This document shows positions 18,900 to 27,269 of a stretch of DNA of 64,000 nt, piece by piece. The notes below the pieces were generated by a model, which searched no databases, was not told where the DNA came from, and saw nothing but the letters and a program-made list of their open reading frames with translations. Position 1 is the first letter of the stretch, and every line of letters starts with the position of its first letter. The stretch is from Rhodospirillales bacterium (lineage in GTDB: Bacteria; Pseudomonadota; Alphaproteobacteria; Rhodospirillales; GLO-3). A program made the position numbers and the translations under genes. The stretch covers positions 1 through 64,000 of the forward strand of contig PIVK01000014.1 in assembly GCA_003354135.1 (NCBI GenBank), written 5' to 3'.

Positions 18900-19316
18900 G
18901 TGACGGCGCGAAACGAGGAACGCATCTGGCGTGAATTCCAGAATTGGTGCCGGGGACGCCGGCTTCGGGGGCTGCCGGCACATCCCTGGACGCTGGCGGC
19001 CTACGTCCGTTGGTGCGAGACCCGCCATCGGCTGCCGACCATTCTTAAGCGGCTTGCCGTCATCTCCAAGGTTCATGTGCGTCATTCGTTGGCTCCGCCC
19101 GACCGGCACCCGCTTGTCCATCGGACACTACGCATGGTCGAAGCCAAGCGGCAAAGCCGGGGGCGCAAGTCCACCCTGTTCCGGGACCGGGATTTTCTGG
19201 AGAAAGCCTCTTCGGGAAAGACGGCCGCGAAACCGAAAGGAAAACAACGCCGGGTGCTCGGGTCTACACCGAAGCTGGTCCGGAAACGCCTGCGGTCCAA
19301 AGCACGATCGGAATAA
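18900..19316 (+). CDS. Orphan integrase core-binding (SAM-like) domain protein
   Basis: A 138-residue basic protein with a GTG start. Residues about 8-85 resemble the N-terminal core-binding domain of tyrosine recombinases: WREFQNWCRGRRLRGLPAHP, then WTLAAYVRWC, then TILKRLAVISKVHVRHSL followed by HPLVHRTLRMVE. No catalytic domain (R...HxxR...Y) follows. The rest is a Lys/Arg-rich tail (GKTAAKPKGKQRRV; KLVRKRLRSKARSE) that could bind nucleic acid. The stop codon TAA lies inside the second copy of the dispersed hairpin, so the last codons belong to that repeat. It may be a decayed integrase or a domesticated DNA-binding protein. Codon use resembles the host. Confidence 0.6.
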   Translation: MTARNEERIWREFQNWCRGRRLRGLPAHPWTLAAYVRWCETRHRLPTILKRLAVISKVHVRHSLAPPDRHPLVHRTLRMVEAKRQSRGRKSTLFRDRDFLEKASSGKTAAKPKGKQRRVLGSTPKLVRKRLRSKARSE

Positions 19317-19346
19317 CCCGGGTCACTTCGTGACGCGGGCTATTCC
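19301..19346. repeat. Dispersed hairpin repeat, copy 2
   Basis: Same 46-bp block as at 17106-17151. The core 19310-19346 has 16-base arms with two internal mismatches and a CTTCG loop. It supplies the last codons and the stop codon of the orphan integrase-domain gene and lies between that gene and the convergent LytM-like gene, where it could serve as a bidirectional transcript end. Confidence 0.8.
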
Positions 19347-19364
19347 ATAAATCATCATGATCCT

Positions 19365-20417
19365 CTAGCGGAGAGTAACTTTGCGACGCGCCTCAAAGAC
19401 GACTGTTTTCCCTGATGCCGCCTTGCGTTCGAGGCGGACCGTCCCGCGATAGACGCCTTTGGGCCAGAACAGCGCCGTGCGCTTCTTTCCCGCCCAGAAG
19501 AGATCATCTTGGCGCCTCGTTTTAGGTATTTCTTTGCTTTGGGTTAGCAGCGCCTTGCCGTCTGGCCCCGTAATCTCGAAGGATATGTTGTCACCAGACT
19601 CGACATGGAAAATATCGGCCCACAACAACAGGGCCGGAGCGCGGCTCGACAAGACGTCGTCCTGGAAAAGACCGTCCAGAATCGCCATCTTTTTGGGCAC
19701 GTTTGCGGCGAAACCGGCGTTGTATATGGCCGTCGGGGCGTAGGGGATCTTGGCAAGGGCGTCCGGTTTCCACAGGTGGGCCTTGCCGACTCGGCAGTCT
19801 GTCCTTGCATTCGGCCCCAGGAAGGGATCGACGACACTGCCATCTCGTATCACCTGCAGGTTCAGATGGGGGAACTGGGCCAGACCCGATTGGCCGATTG
19901 ATCCCAGCTCCGTCCCGGTTTCCACATGATCGCCTTTCTTGACCTGGACACTGTTCTTCTGCATGTGACAGTAGATGGTCGCCCAGCCGCCCGGATGATC
20001 AATCTTGACGGCATTCCCGCATTCGACCCCCCTCACCGCGTCGCGGGTCAGTGCATCCAGTTCGGCGACATCAGACATGCCGTCACGGATTACGGCAACC
20101 GTTCCCGGAGCCGCCGCAAGAACCTTGACGCCCTGACGCATCGCGGCTCGGTCCCGGATAGCGAAATCGATGCCTTTGTTGCCGTTGTAGGTTCCCTTGC
20201 GGCAGGTATAGTCCTTGATGCCCTTCGAAGGGTTGATATCGACATAATTGACCAGCCAGCAGTCCGTGCCCGGCATGCAGTCGACCGGAAGCGCGAGGCG
20301 GAAGCCCTTCTCGTCTTTGGCGGCCGCAGGGGAGCACATCCCTGTCAAAAAGGCGGCCCCCGCAACCAAGAGCCCCAGCCCGAACCATCTTTTCAATGCG
20401 CGGATCGACGTACCCAT
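19365..20417 (-). CDS. Degenerate M23/LytM-domain protein, secreted
   Basis: A 350-residue exported protein with a signal peptide or anchor (residues about 10-33, GLGLLVAGAAFLTGMCSPAA). It belongs to a family of LytM-like proteins with the start DCMPGTDCWLVNYVDINPS. In M23 peptidases zinc is bound by His-x3-Asp and by the second His of HxH. Here the first site reads N80-K-G-I-D84 and the last reads H184-L-N186, so two zinc-binding histidines are asparagine. D84, H151 and H184 remain. It is therefore probably not a working endopeptidase and may act like an EnvC/NlpD-type regulator or a peptidoglycan-binding protein. The C-terminal 140 residues form an unassigned beta-rich region. Single gene, convergent with the orphan integrase-domain gene. 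Confidence 0.85.
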   Translation of the reverse strand: MGTSIRALKRWFGLGLLVAGAAFLTGMCSPAAAKDEKGFRLALPVDCMPGTDCWLVNYVDINPSKGIKDYTCRKGTYNGNKGIDFAIRDRAAMRQGVKVLAAAPGTVAVIRDGMSDVAELDALTRDAVRGVECGNAVKIDHPGGWATIYCHMQKNSVQVKKGDHVETGTELGSIGQSGLAQFPHLNLQVIRDGSVVDPFLGPNARTDCRVGKAHLWKPDALAKIPYAPTAIYNAGFAANVPKKMAILDGLFQDDVLSSRAPALLLWADIFHVESGDNISFEITGPDGKALLTQSKEIPKTRRQDDLFWAGKKRTALFWPKGVYRGTVRLERKAASGKTVVFEARRKVTLR

Positions 20418-20497
20418 GGCCTGGAGAGTAACAGACCAAGAAGGCTAAAATAAAGAGACTTTTGGTATTCCCGGCCGGTTAGAAACCTCTTTTAATC

Positions 20498-21913
20498 TTA
20501 CCGGGACTCGAGTCGATCCCTGCCGCGAACCATCAACGACGCCAGGGCACAGGAGGCCACATGCGAGTGGGTGGTGTCGTCCGGGTTGGCGAGGACGATG
20601 GGGACTTTGGCGCCCATGACCACCCCGGCTTCACGTGCGCCGGCCAAGTATTTCAGCTGCTTGGCCAGAAGCTCCCCGGACTCCATGTCGGGGCACATCA
20701 CGATATCGGCCCGCCCGGCGACTTCCGAGGTCAGGTTTGCATGCTTGGCAGCCGTTTCGGATACCGCCGTGTCGTAGGTGAGCGGCCCGTCGAGCACGGC
20801 GTTCCGGATCTGGCCCCGTTCCGCCATCTTGCACAGCGCGGACGCTTCCATGGTCGTACGCATGCGCCGGTCTACCGTGTTGATGGCAGCCAGCAGCGCC
20901 ACCTTGGGTCTATCCACGCCCAGGATGCGCGCCATATCTATAGCGTTCTGGGCAATATCGGGTTTGACTTCGAATCCCGGGTCCGGGTTGATCATGGCGT
21001 CGGTGACAAAAAGCGGCCTCGGATAGGCGGGGACATCCATGACGTAGACGTGGCTCATGCGGCGATGGGTGCGGATACCGGTATGCTCTCGGACCGCCGC
21101 CGACATGATCTCCTGCGTATACTGAGCCTCCATGCCGGCCCGGATGTTCTGAACGATTATTTCGATTTCTCCGTTGCGCGCCAGACTGATCGCCAGTTCC
21201 GCAGCCGCGTGGCTGTGTTCTACGTCCATAAACTCGAACTGGTCGATGTCGATTTCGGCCTCTTCCGCGGCCGCATGGACCCGGCTTTCGTTGCCGATCA
21301 GAATCGGATCGATGAGGCCGTTGTCGGCGGCCCGAACCGCATCTTTCAACAATTCCGGATGGACGGCATGGACAACGGCGGTCCGCACGGGTTTGTTCCG
21401 TTTGGCGAGGTCGACCACGGCGCGGAGCCGGGCGCCCCGGTCATGGAGGAAGACGTCAGGAAGCTCGGGCCGCGGCCGGCGGACCTTCTCCGTCGGGGCC
21501 AGAACGGTGGCTTGCCCCTCGATGACGGGCTTGCCCTCCTGGTTGGCGCAGACACAGTCGAAGACGATGCGTTTCTTCTCCGCATCCATTTCGAGCGCCG
21601 TCACCGTGACCGTAATGGTGTCGCCGATGCCGACCGGGCGTTTGAATTTCAGGGTTTGGCCCAGGTAGACGGTGCCGGGGCCCGGCATTTTGGTGCCGAG
21701 TACCGTCGAGATCAGGGAACCGCCCCACATGCCGTGGCCGATCACCTTCTGGAACATCTCGTTCTTGGCGTACTCTTCGTCGAGGTGCGCCGGATTGACG
21801 TCGCCGGACATGACGGCGAAGAGCTCGATGTCTTCCTGGCTCAGGGTGCGCATCAGGCTCGCCGAATCTCCGACCTTGATTTCGTCGAAAGTCCGATTTT
21901 CGATGTATTCCAT
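20498..21913 (-). CDS. MaoC-like enoyl-CoA hydratase fused to phosphate acetyl/butyryltransferase
   Basis: Bifunctional 471-residue protein. Residues 1-140 are a MaoC/hot-dog hydratase domain: FAVMSGDVNPAHLDEEYA, with the Asp/His pair of the hydratase 2 motif, then GHGMWGGSLISTVLG. Residues about 150-471 match phosphate acetyl/butyryltransferases, with a C-terminal end of the Pta type (NPDDTTHSHVASCALASLM). The fusion is known in alphaproteobacteria and probably links (R)-specific hydration of enoyl-CoA with acyl-phosphate formation, or PHA/short-chain acid metabolism; the physiological substrate is not shown here. The start at 21913 has a strong GGAAAGGG site; the longer frame adds no conserved sequence. 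Single gene, divergent from ribF. Confidence 0.92.
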   Translation of the reverse strand: MEYIENRTFDEIKVGDSASLMRTLSQEDIELFAVMSGDVNPAHLDEEYAKNEMFQKVIGHGMWGGSLISTVLGTKMPGPGTVYLGQTLKFKRPVGIGDTITVTVTALEMDAEKKRIVFDCVCANQEGKPVIEGQATVLAPTEKVRRPRPELPDVFLHDRGARLRAVVDLAKRNKPVRTAVVHAVHPELLKDAVRAADNGLIDPILIGNESRVHAAAEEAEIDIDQFEFMDVEHSHAAAELAISLARNGEIEIIVQNIRAGMEAQYTQEIMSAAVREHTGIRTHRRMSHVYVMDVPAYPRPLFVTDAMINPDPGFEVKPDIAQNAIDMARILGVDRPKVALLAAINTVDRRMRTTMEASALCKMAERGQIRNAVLDGPLTYDTAVSETAAKHANLTSEVAGRADIVMCPDMESGELLAKQLKYLAGAREAGVVMGAKVPIVLANPDDTTHSHVASCALASLMVRGRDRLESR

Positions 21914-22056
21914 GGCCCAGCCCTTTCCGCCTCGAATGCCGGCTCTCATTATCGCAGTGCGGCAAAAATTGTGCAACGCACAAAAAACAAGGCAAGCAGG
22001 CGATGGGTTGGGTTTCTTCTTGACCGCCGGGGGGTGCGGGGACATCTTCTGCCGCC

Positions 22057-22998
22057 ATGCGAATTTTCCGCCACTACGATGCTTTGCCGGACGATGTCCG
22101 CGGTGCGGCGGTCGCCATCGGCAATTTCGACGGTATTCACCGTGGTCACCAGGCGGTGATCGGCGAGGCAGGCCGGGCGGCCAAGGACGCCGGCATTCCT
22201 TGGGCCGTTCTCACGTTCGAGCCTCACCCCGTCAGCGTCTTCGATACCGGCACCGAGCCGTTCCGCCTGACCCCATTCCGCATTAAGGCCCGTCATATCG
22301 AGGCTCTGGGCGTAGATGCGATGATCGTACTCCATTTCGACCGCGATTTTTCCACCATACCGGCCGGGGATTTCATCCAGGAGATCCTGATTAACGGGAT
22401 CAATTCCGGTCACGTGGTGTCGGGCTACGATTTCATCTTCGGCCACAAGCGCAAGGGCAGCTGCGAACTGCTGCTCCACATGGGCCAGGAGCATGGCTAT
22501 GACTTCACCTGCGTGAAGAAGATCGTCGACGGGGAGGGGACGGTCTATTCATCGACCAGGGTCCGGGAATGCCTGAAGAACGCCGATCCGCGCGGTGCGG
22601 CCCACGTCTTGGGGCGCAATTTCGAAATAGAGGGCCGTGTCGAGCACGGAGACCAGCGGGGTCGGACCATCGGCTTCCCCACCGCAAACCTGCATCTCGG
22701 CGAATATCAGCGCCCCGCGCACGGTGTCTACGCGGTGCGGGCCGGGATTGACAAGGGGACCGAGACCGAATGGGTGAATGGCGTTGCCAACTTCGGCAAT
22801 CGACCGACCTTCGACGGCCACGACACGGTTCTGGAAGCGCATTTGTTTGATTTCGACGGCGATCTTTACGGGCGGCATCTCAGGGTAACTCTGGTCGATT
22901 TTATCCGGCCCGAGAAGCGGTTTCAGGGTATCGAGGACCTGAGAACCCAGATCGCCGACGACTGTGAAAACGCACGAAAGATCCTCGCCCGCCCCTGA
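22057..22998 (+). CDS. ribF: Bifunctional riboflavin kinase / FAD synthetase (RibF)
   Basis: Converts riboflavin to FMN and FMN to FAD in the cytoplasm. The 313-residue protein starts with the nucleotidyltransferase domain (VAIGNFDGIHRGHQAVI, the HxGH-like site; later VSGYDFIFGHKRKGS and YSSTRVRECL). The kinase domain follows (GRTIGFPTANLHLGE, the PTAN signature; then NGVANFGNRPTF). Length and order are normal. It is separated from ileS by 260 bp that hold a tandem repeat; ribF-ileS-lspA is a common gene order, so joint transcription is possible. Confidence 0.96.
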   Translation: MRIFRHYDALPDDVRGAAVAIGNFDGIHRGHQAVIGEAGRAAKDAGIPWAVLTFEPHPVSVFDTGTEPFRLTPFRIKARHIEALGVDAMIVLHFDRDFSTIPAGDFIQEILINGINSGHVVSGYDFIFGHKRKGSCELLLHMGQEHGYDFTCVKKIVDGEGTVYSSTRVRECLKNADPRGAAHVLGRNFEIEGRVEHGDQRGRTIGFPTANLHLGEYQRPAHGVYAVRAGIDKGTETEWVNGVANFGNRPTFDGHDTVLEAHLFDFDGDLYGRHLRVTLVDFIRPEKRFQGIEDLRTQIADDCENARKILARP

Positions 22999-23080
22999 TC
23001 CGGACTTCGCCTTGCGTTGATCCGCCCGACGGCAGTATAGTCCGCGCCCATGAAAACGGCTCATATCACCATGTGTCGGC

Positions 23081-23157
23081 CAGCCTTGTCCTGCGGCACT
23101 TATCGCCAGCCTTGTCCTGCGGCACTTATCGCCAGCCTTGTCCTGCGGCACTTATCG
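23081..23157. repeat. Three tandem copies of a 26-bp repeat between ribF and ileS
   Basis: Copies at 23081-23106, 23107-23132 and 23133-23157; the third differs only at its last base. Each unit starts CAGCCTTGTCC and ends CACTTATCGC. No spacers separate the units, so this is a simple tandem triplication, not a CRISPR. It lies in the leader region 100-180 bp upstream of ileS. The rest of 22999-23258 shows no convincing gene. Confidence 0.93.
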
Positions 23158-23258
23158 AATGACCTGACCTGCGATTTTGAGGCCGCAACGCGGCCTGGGG
23201 CGTGGGTATCTCCCATCAGTTTTGACGCCACCGGATCAACAGAACGGCACGCCGGCAA

Positions 23259-26120
23259 ATGAGTACAGATTACAAGACCACCGTTTTCCTGCCCAAGACC
23301 GATTTCCCGATGAAGGCCGGACTGGCCAAGCGCGAACCGGAGACCCTGCAACGGTGGGAATCCGATGGGCTTTACGAACGTATGCGCGAGGCGGGCCGTG
23401 GACGCGAGAAGTTCATTCTCCATGACGGTCCGCCCTACGCAAACGGGCACCTCCATATCGGCCATGCGCTGAACAAGATCCTCAAGGACGTGATCGTGCG
23501 CTCCCAGCAGATGCTGGGTAAGGACGCCGCCTTCGTCCCTGGTTGGGACTGCCACGGTCTGCCCATCGAATGGAAGATCGAAGAAAAATACCGCGCCGAG
23601 GGCAAGAACAAGGACGAGGTGCCGCTGCTTCGGTTCCGCCAGGAGTGTCGCGAGTTCGCCGAGAAATGGATCGATATCCAGCGGGGCGAGTTCAAACGCC
23701 TGGGCGCCGTCGGCGATTGGTCCAATCCCTACACCACCATGTCGTTCGCCGCCGAGGCGCAGATCGTGCGCGAACTGGGCAACTTCCTCATGGACGGCTC
23801 CCTCTACAAGGGTGCCAAGCCGGTGCTTTGGTCGATCGTCGAGAAAACGGCGCTGGCTGAGGCCGAGGTGGAATATTATGACCACACCTCGACAACCATC
23901 TTCGTTCGTTTCCCCGTGGCGGATGCGCCGGAGGGAGCAGCGGACCCGGTGGATGGCGCGTCCGTCGTCATCTGGACCACGACGCCCTGGACCATCCCCG
24001 GCAACCGCGCCATCGCCTTCGGTGCCGACATCGACTACGTGGTATTCGAGGTCACCGCGGTGACCGAGGACTCCAATGCCCGGGTTGGCGAAAAGATCGT
24101 CATCGCCGAGGCGCTGGTTGGCGAGGTGACCCAGGCAACCGGGATCACCGGCCACGAGATCTCAGCCCGGCTCAAGGGTGCGGAGCTGGAAGGCACTAGG
24201 TGCCGTCATCCCTTCCATGACGCGGATGACTATTACGGATTCGAGGTTCGTCTCTTCCCCGGCCACTTCGTCAACGTGGAAACCGGATCCGGGTTCGTCC
24301 ATATCGCCCCCGGCCACGGCCAGGACGACTGGGAACTCGGCATCGCGCACGGAGTGCCGGTTCCCGATACGGTGGGGCCCGACGGGCTGTTCCTCGACAG
24401 TGTCGGGCTGTTCGCCGGCCTGCCGGTGATGGCGCTGGGCAAGAAGAACAAGCCCTACTTTCCGGCCAACAAGGCGGTGGTCGGAAAACTGGCCGAGGCC
24501 GGGGCGCTTCTGGCCTCCGGCAAGCTGGTGCACAGTTATCCGCACTCCTGGCGTTCCAAGGCGCCGCTGATCTTCCGCAACACGCCGCAGTGGTTTATCA
24601 GCATGGAGAAGACGGACCTGCGCGAGAAGGCGTTGAAAGCGGTCGACGCGACCCATTTCGTCCCGGCTCAGAGCAAAAACCGGCTTCGGTCCATGATCGA
24701 GACGCGGCCCGACTGGTGCGTCTCGCGCCAACGGGCTTGGGGCGTGCCCATCACCGTCTTCGTCGACAAGAAGAGCGGCGAGCCGCTCAGGGATCAGGCC
24801 GTGCTGGACCGCATCATCGAGGCGGTAGAGGCCGAAGGTGCCGACGCATGGTTCGCGTCGGACCCGGCGCGCTTCCTCGGCGCCGATCGCGGTTCGGGCG
24901 ACTACGAGCAGGTGATGGATATTCTGGACGTCTGGTTCGACTCCGGTGCCACCCACGCCTTCGTCTTGGAAAAGCGGGAAGACTTGGCATGGCCGGCTTC
25001 GCTCTACCTGGAAGGGTCGGACCAGCATCGCGGCTGGTTCCATTCCTCGCTTCTGGAATCCTGCGGCACCCGGGGCCGCGCCCCCTACGAAGCGGTACTG
25101 ACCCATGGCTTCGTTATGGGCGGGGACGGGCAGAAAATGTCCAAGTCGCTCGGCAACATAGTCTCGCCTCAGGACGTAGTGGGCACGTCCGGGGCCGATA
25201 TTCTCCGGCTCTGGGTGGTGGGCTCGGATTATTCGGAAGACCTGAGGGTTGGACAGGAAATCCTCAAGCAGCACGCCGATGTTTACCGCCGCCTCCGCAA
25301 TACCCTGCGCTATCTTTTGGGCAACCTCGCGGCGTTCGAGGGTTCAGAGCGGATTCCGTTCGAAGAGATGCCCGAGCTGGAACGCTGGGTGCTGCACCGG
25401 TTGGCGGAAATGGACCGCCATTTGAGGAAGTCCTGTGAGGACTATCAGTTCCACGCCCTGTTCACTGAGTTGCATAGTTTCTGCACCGTCGACCTCTCGG
25501 CCTTCTATTTCGACATCCGCAAAGACAGCCTGTACTGCGACCGCAAGGATTCGATCCGTCGCCGCGCCGCCTCGACGGTGCTCGACATCCTGTTCGACTG
25601 CCTGACCGCGTGGTTGGCGCCCTTTATCTGCTTCACGGCGGAGGAGGCCTGGCTGGCCCGCTTTCCGGAGGCCGACAGCGTGCACCTGCGCACCTTCCCC
25701 GAAGTGCCCACGCAGTGGCTGAACGACACCCTGGCCGCCAAGTGGTCGGTGATCCGCGACGTGCGTCGGGTGGTGACCGGAGCGCTTGAGATTGAGCGGG
25801 CGGCCAAGCGTATCGGGTCCAGCCTCCAGGCCGCTCCGGTTGTCCATGCGACAGCCGAACAGGGTGAAGCCTTCGCCGGGTACGCGGTCGAGGACATCGC
25901 CGACCTGTTTATCACCTCGGGCATCCGCTTCAGTGACGCCAAACCTCCGGCGGACGCCTTCACCCTGCAGGAGGTGGCCGGTGTTGCCGTGGTCCCCGTG
26001 CCGGCCGAGGGCACGAAGTGCGAACGCTGCTGGAAAGTCCTGAATACGGTCGGCACCGACGCGGAGCATCCGACGGTCTGCCCGCGCTGCGCCGATGCCG
26101 TCCGTTATGGTGGCCGGTAA
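23259..26120 (+). CDS. ileS: Isoleucyl-tRNA synthetase
   Basis: Charges tRNA-Ile in the cytoplasm. The 953-residue class I synthetase has the HIGH motif as [15 protein letters not shown], the KMSKS motif as [10 protein letters not shown], the editing (CP1) domain around [17 protein letters not shown], and the [13 protein letters not shown] segment. The C-terminal zinc-binding cysteines are KCERCWK and CPRCAD. The start [22 protein letters not shown] is that of bacterial type IleRS. It is followed 3 bp later by lspA, the usual arrangement. The upstream leader carries a 26-bp tandem triplication. Confidence 0.98.
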   Translation: MSTDYKTTVFLPKTDFPMKAGLAKREPETLQRWESDGLYERMREAGRGREKFILHDGPPYANGHLHIGHALNKILKDVIVRSQQMLGKDAAFVPGWDCHGLPIEWKIEEKYRAEGKNKDEVPLLRFRQECREFAEKWIDIQRGEFKRLGAVGDWSNPYTTMSFAAEAQIVRELGNFLMDGSLYKGAKPVLWSIVEKTALAEAEVEYYDHTSTTIFVRFPVADAPEGAADPVDGASVVIWTTTPWTIPGNRAIAFGADIDYVVFEVTAVTEDSNARVGEKIVIAEALVGEVTQATGITGHEISARLKGAELEGTRCRHPFHDADDYYGFEVRLFPGHFVNVETGSGFVHIAPGHGQDDWELGIAHGVPVPDTVGPDGLFLDSVGLFAGLPVMALGKKNKPYFPANKAVVGKLAEAGALLASGKLVHSYPHSWRSKAPLIFRNTPQWFISMEKTDLREKALKAVDATHFVPAQSKNRLRSMIETRPDWCVSRQRAWGVPITVFVDKKSGEPLRDQAVLDRIIEAVEAEGADAWFASDPARFLGADRGSGDYEQVMDILDVWFDSGATHAFVLEKREDLAWPASLYLEGSDQHRGWFHSSLLESCGTRGRAPYEAVLTHGFVMGGDGQKMSKSLGNIVSPQDVVGTSGADILRLWVVGSDYSEDLRVGQEILKQHADVYRRLRNTLRYLLGNLAAFEGSERIPFEEMPELERWVLHRLAEMDRHLRKSCEDYQFHALFTELHSFCTVDLSAFYFDIRKDSLYCDRKDSIRRRAASTVLDILFDCLTAWLAPFICFTAEEAWLARFPEADSVHLRTFPEVPTQWLNDTLAAKWSVIRDVRRVVTGALEIERAAKRIGSSLQAAPVVHATAEQGEAFAGYAVEDIADLFITSGIRFSDAKPPADAFTLQEVAGVAVVPVPAEGTKCERCWKVLNTVGTDAEHPTVCPRCADAVRYGGR

Positions 26121-26123
26121 CTC

Positions 26124-26642
26124 ATGTCCAGCGGCTTCAGGCAAGGATTGATATTCGCTGCAGCGGTCCTGGTGCTGGACCAGCTGATCAAGTGGTGGGT
26201 GGTTGCGCACGTCATGCAGCCGTCCCGCGTCATCGAGGTGACGCCGTTCTTCAATTTGGTCATGGCCTGGAACCGGGGTGTCAGCTTCGGCATGTTCAAC
26301 AACGCATCCGCGGCCAACGTCTGGATCCTGACGGTCCTGGCCCTGGGGATTGTCGCCGCTTTGTTGGTTTGGTTGCGTAAGGCGGAGGGCAGAGCAGTCC
26401 AGATCGCCATCGGCCTTATCGTCGGAGGGGCGCTCGGCAACGTGATTGACCGGATGCGGTTCGGAGCCGTGGCGGACTTTCTCGATTTTCATGTCCTGGG
26501 CTTTCATTGGCCCGCTTTCAACGTTGCTGACGGCGCGATCACGTTGGGCGCGATTGCGTTGGTTCTTGATTCCTTGTTTACCAAGCCGGAAAAGCCTAAA
26601 AATGACGTTCCGAGGGCCGACAAGACGGACGCCAAGATATGA
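26124..26642 (+). CDS. lspA: Lipoprotein signal peptidase (LspA)
   Basis: Inner-membrane aspartyl protease that cleaves prolipoprotein signal peptides. The 172-residue protein has four hydrophobic helices and the two catalytic Asp regions: GNVIDRMRFGAVADFLDF combines the NxxDR motif with the second Asp. Conserved FNLVMAWNRGVSFG precedes them. It lies 3 bp after ileS and overlaps the next gene, a predicted lipoprotein and so a likely substrate, by ATGA. The charged C-terminal tail (KPEKPKNDVPRADKTDAKI) is a little longer than usual. Confidence 0.96.
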   Translation: MSSGFRQGLIFAAAVLVLDQLIKWWVVAHVMQPSRVIEVTPFFNLVMAWNRGVSFGMFNNASAANVWILTVLALGIVAALLVWLRKAEGRAVQIAIGLIVGGALGNVIDRMRFGAVADFLDFHVLGFHWPAFNVADGAITLGAIALVLDSLFTKPEKPKNDVPRADKTDAKI

Positions 26643-27199
26643 TCACGTTCAACCGCATCGGATTTGTCACGTTGTCGATCCTGCTGCTTGCGGGATGCGA
26701 GAAAACACGGGAATTTATAGGGCTTGAAAAAAGCGCTCCGGACGAATTCGCCGTCTATTCCCGCGCTCCGCTGAGCCTTCCTCCGGACTATTCGCTCAAG
26801 CCGCCGGCGCCGGGCGAGTCGCGGCCACAGGCTTCGGAGCCGCGGCGGGATGCACGCACCGCCCTGCTCGGACGGAATGCCGGCAGGAAACGCCCGAGCC
26901 CACAAGACGGCAGTCCCGGCCTGCAGGCATTGCTTCGGGCGACCGGAGGCGACCTGTCGGATCCCAACATCCGGTCTCAGATTAACGCGGAAACCTCGAT
27001 CCTGGCCGAGGAGGATAAGTCGATTACCGACATGATCCTGTTCTTCGCGACGCCGACCGAATACGGCAGCGCGGTTGACCCGGCGAGAGAGGCCGAACGT
27101 ATCCAGGCGAATCAAGCCTTGGGCAATCCCATTACCGAGGGCAGGGTTCCGACGCTGAAACGCAAGCGCAAAGGTCTCCTCGAGGGGGTTATCGACTGA
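26639..27199 (+). CDS. DUF3035 lipoprotein
   Basis: Predicted outer-membrane or periplasmic lipoprotein of 186 residues. A signal sequence ends in the lipobox LLLAGC, giving a lipidated Cys near residue 20. The sequence after it (SAPDEFAVYSRAPLSLPPDY) is the hallmark of DUF3035 proteins found after lspA in many alphaproteobacteria. Function is unknown. The start overlaps lspA (ATGA), and the next gene is an M16 protease. The C-terminal half is charged and lacks recognisable motifs. Translational coupling to its own signal peptidase gene is notable but common in this lineage. Confidence 0.88.
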   Translation: MITFNRIGFVTLSILLLAGCEKTREFIGLEKSAPDEFAVYSRAPLSLPPDYSLKPPAPGESRPQASEPRRDARTALLGRNAGRKRPSPQDGSPGLQALLRATGGDLSDPNIRSQINAETSILAEEDKSITDMILFFATPTEYGSAVDPAREAERIQANQALGNPITEGRVPTLKRKRKGLLEGVID

Positions 27200-27269
27200 G
27201 CTCCCGGCCCTTGCACCTTCGGGTTCCATCCCCATGTCTGTATCCGGAACCGTGATGACGAGGGGCCAT

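Noticed and set aside
23081-23157. Possible CRISPR array
   Set aside because: Units adjoin directly with no unique spacers, and there are no cas genes in the window.
23050-23262. Small open frame through the tandem repeats before ileS
   Set aside because: Its sequence is generated by the 26-bp repeat, lacks coding character and overlaps the ileS start.
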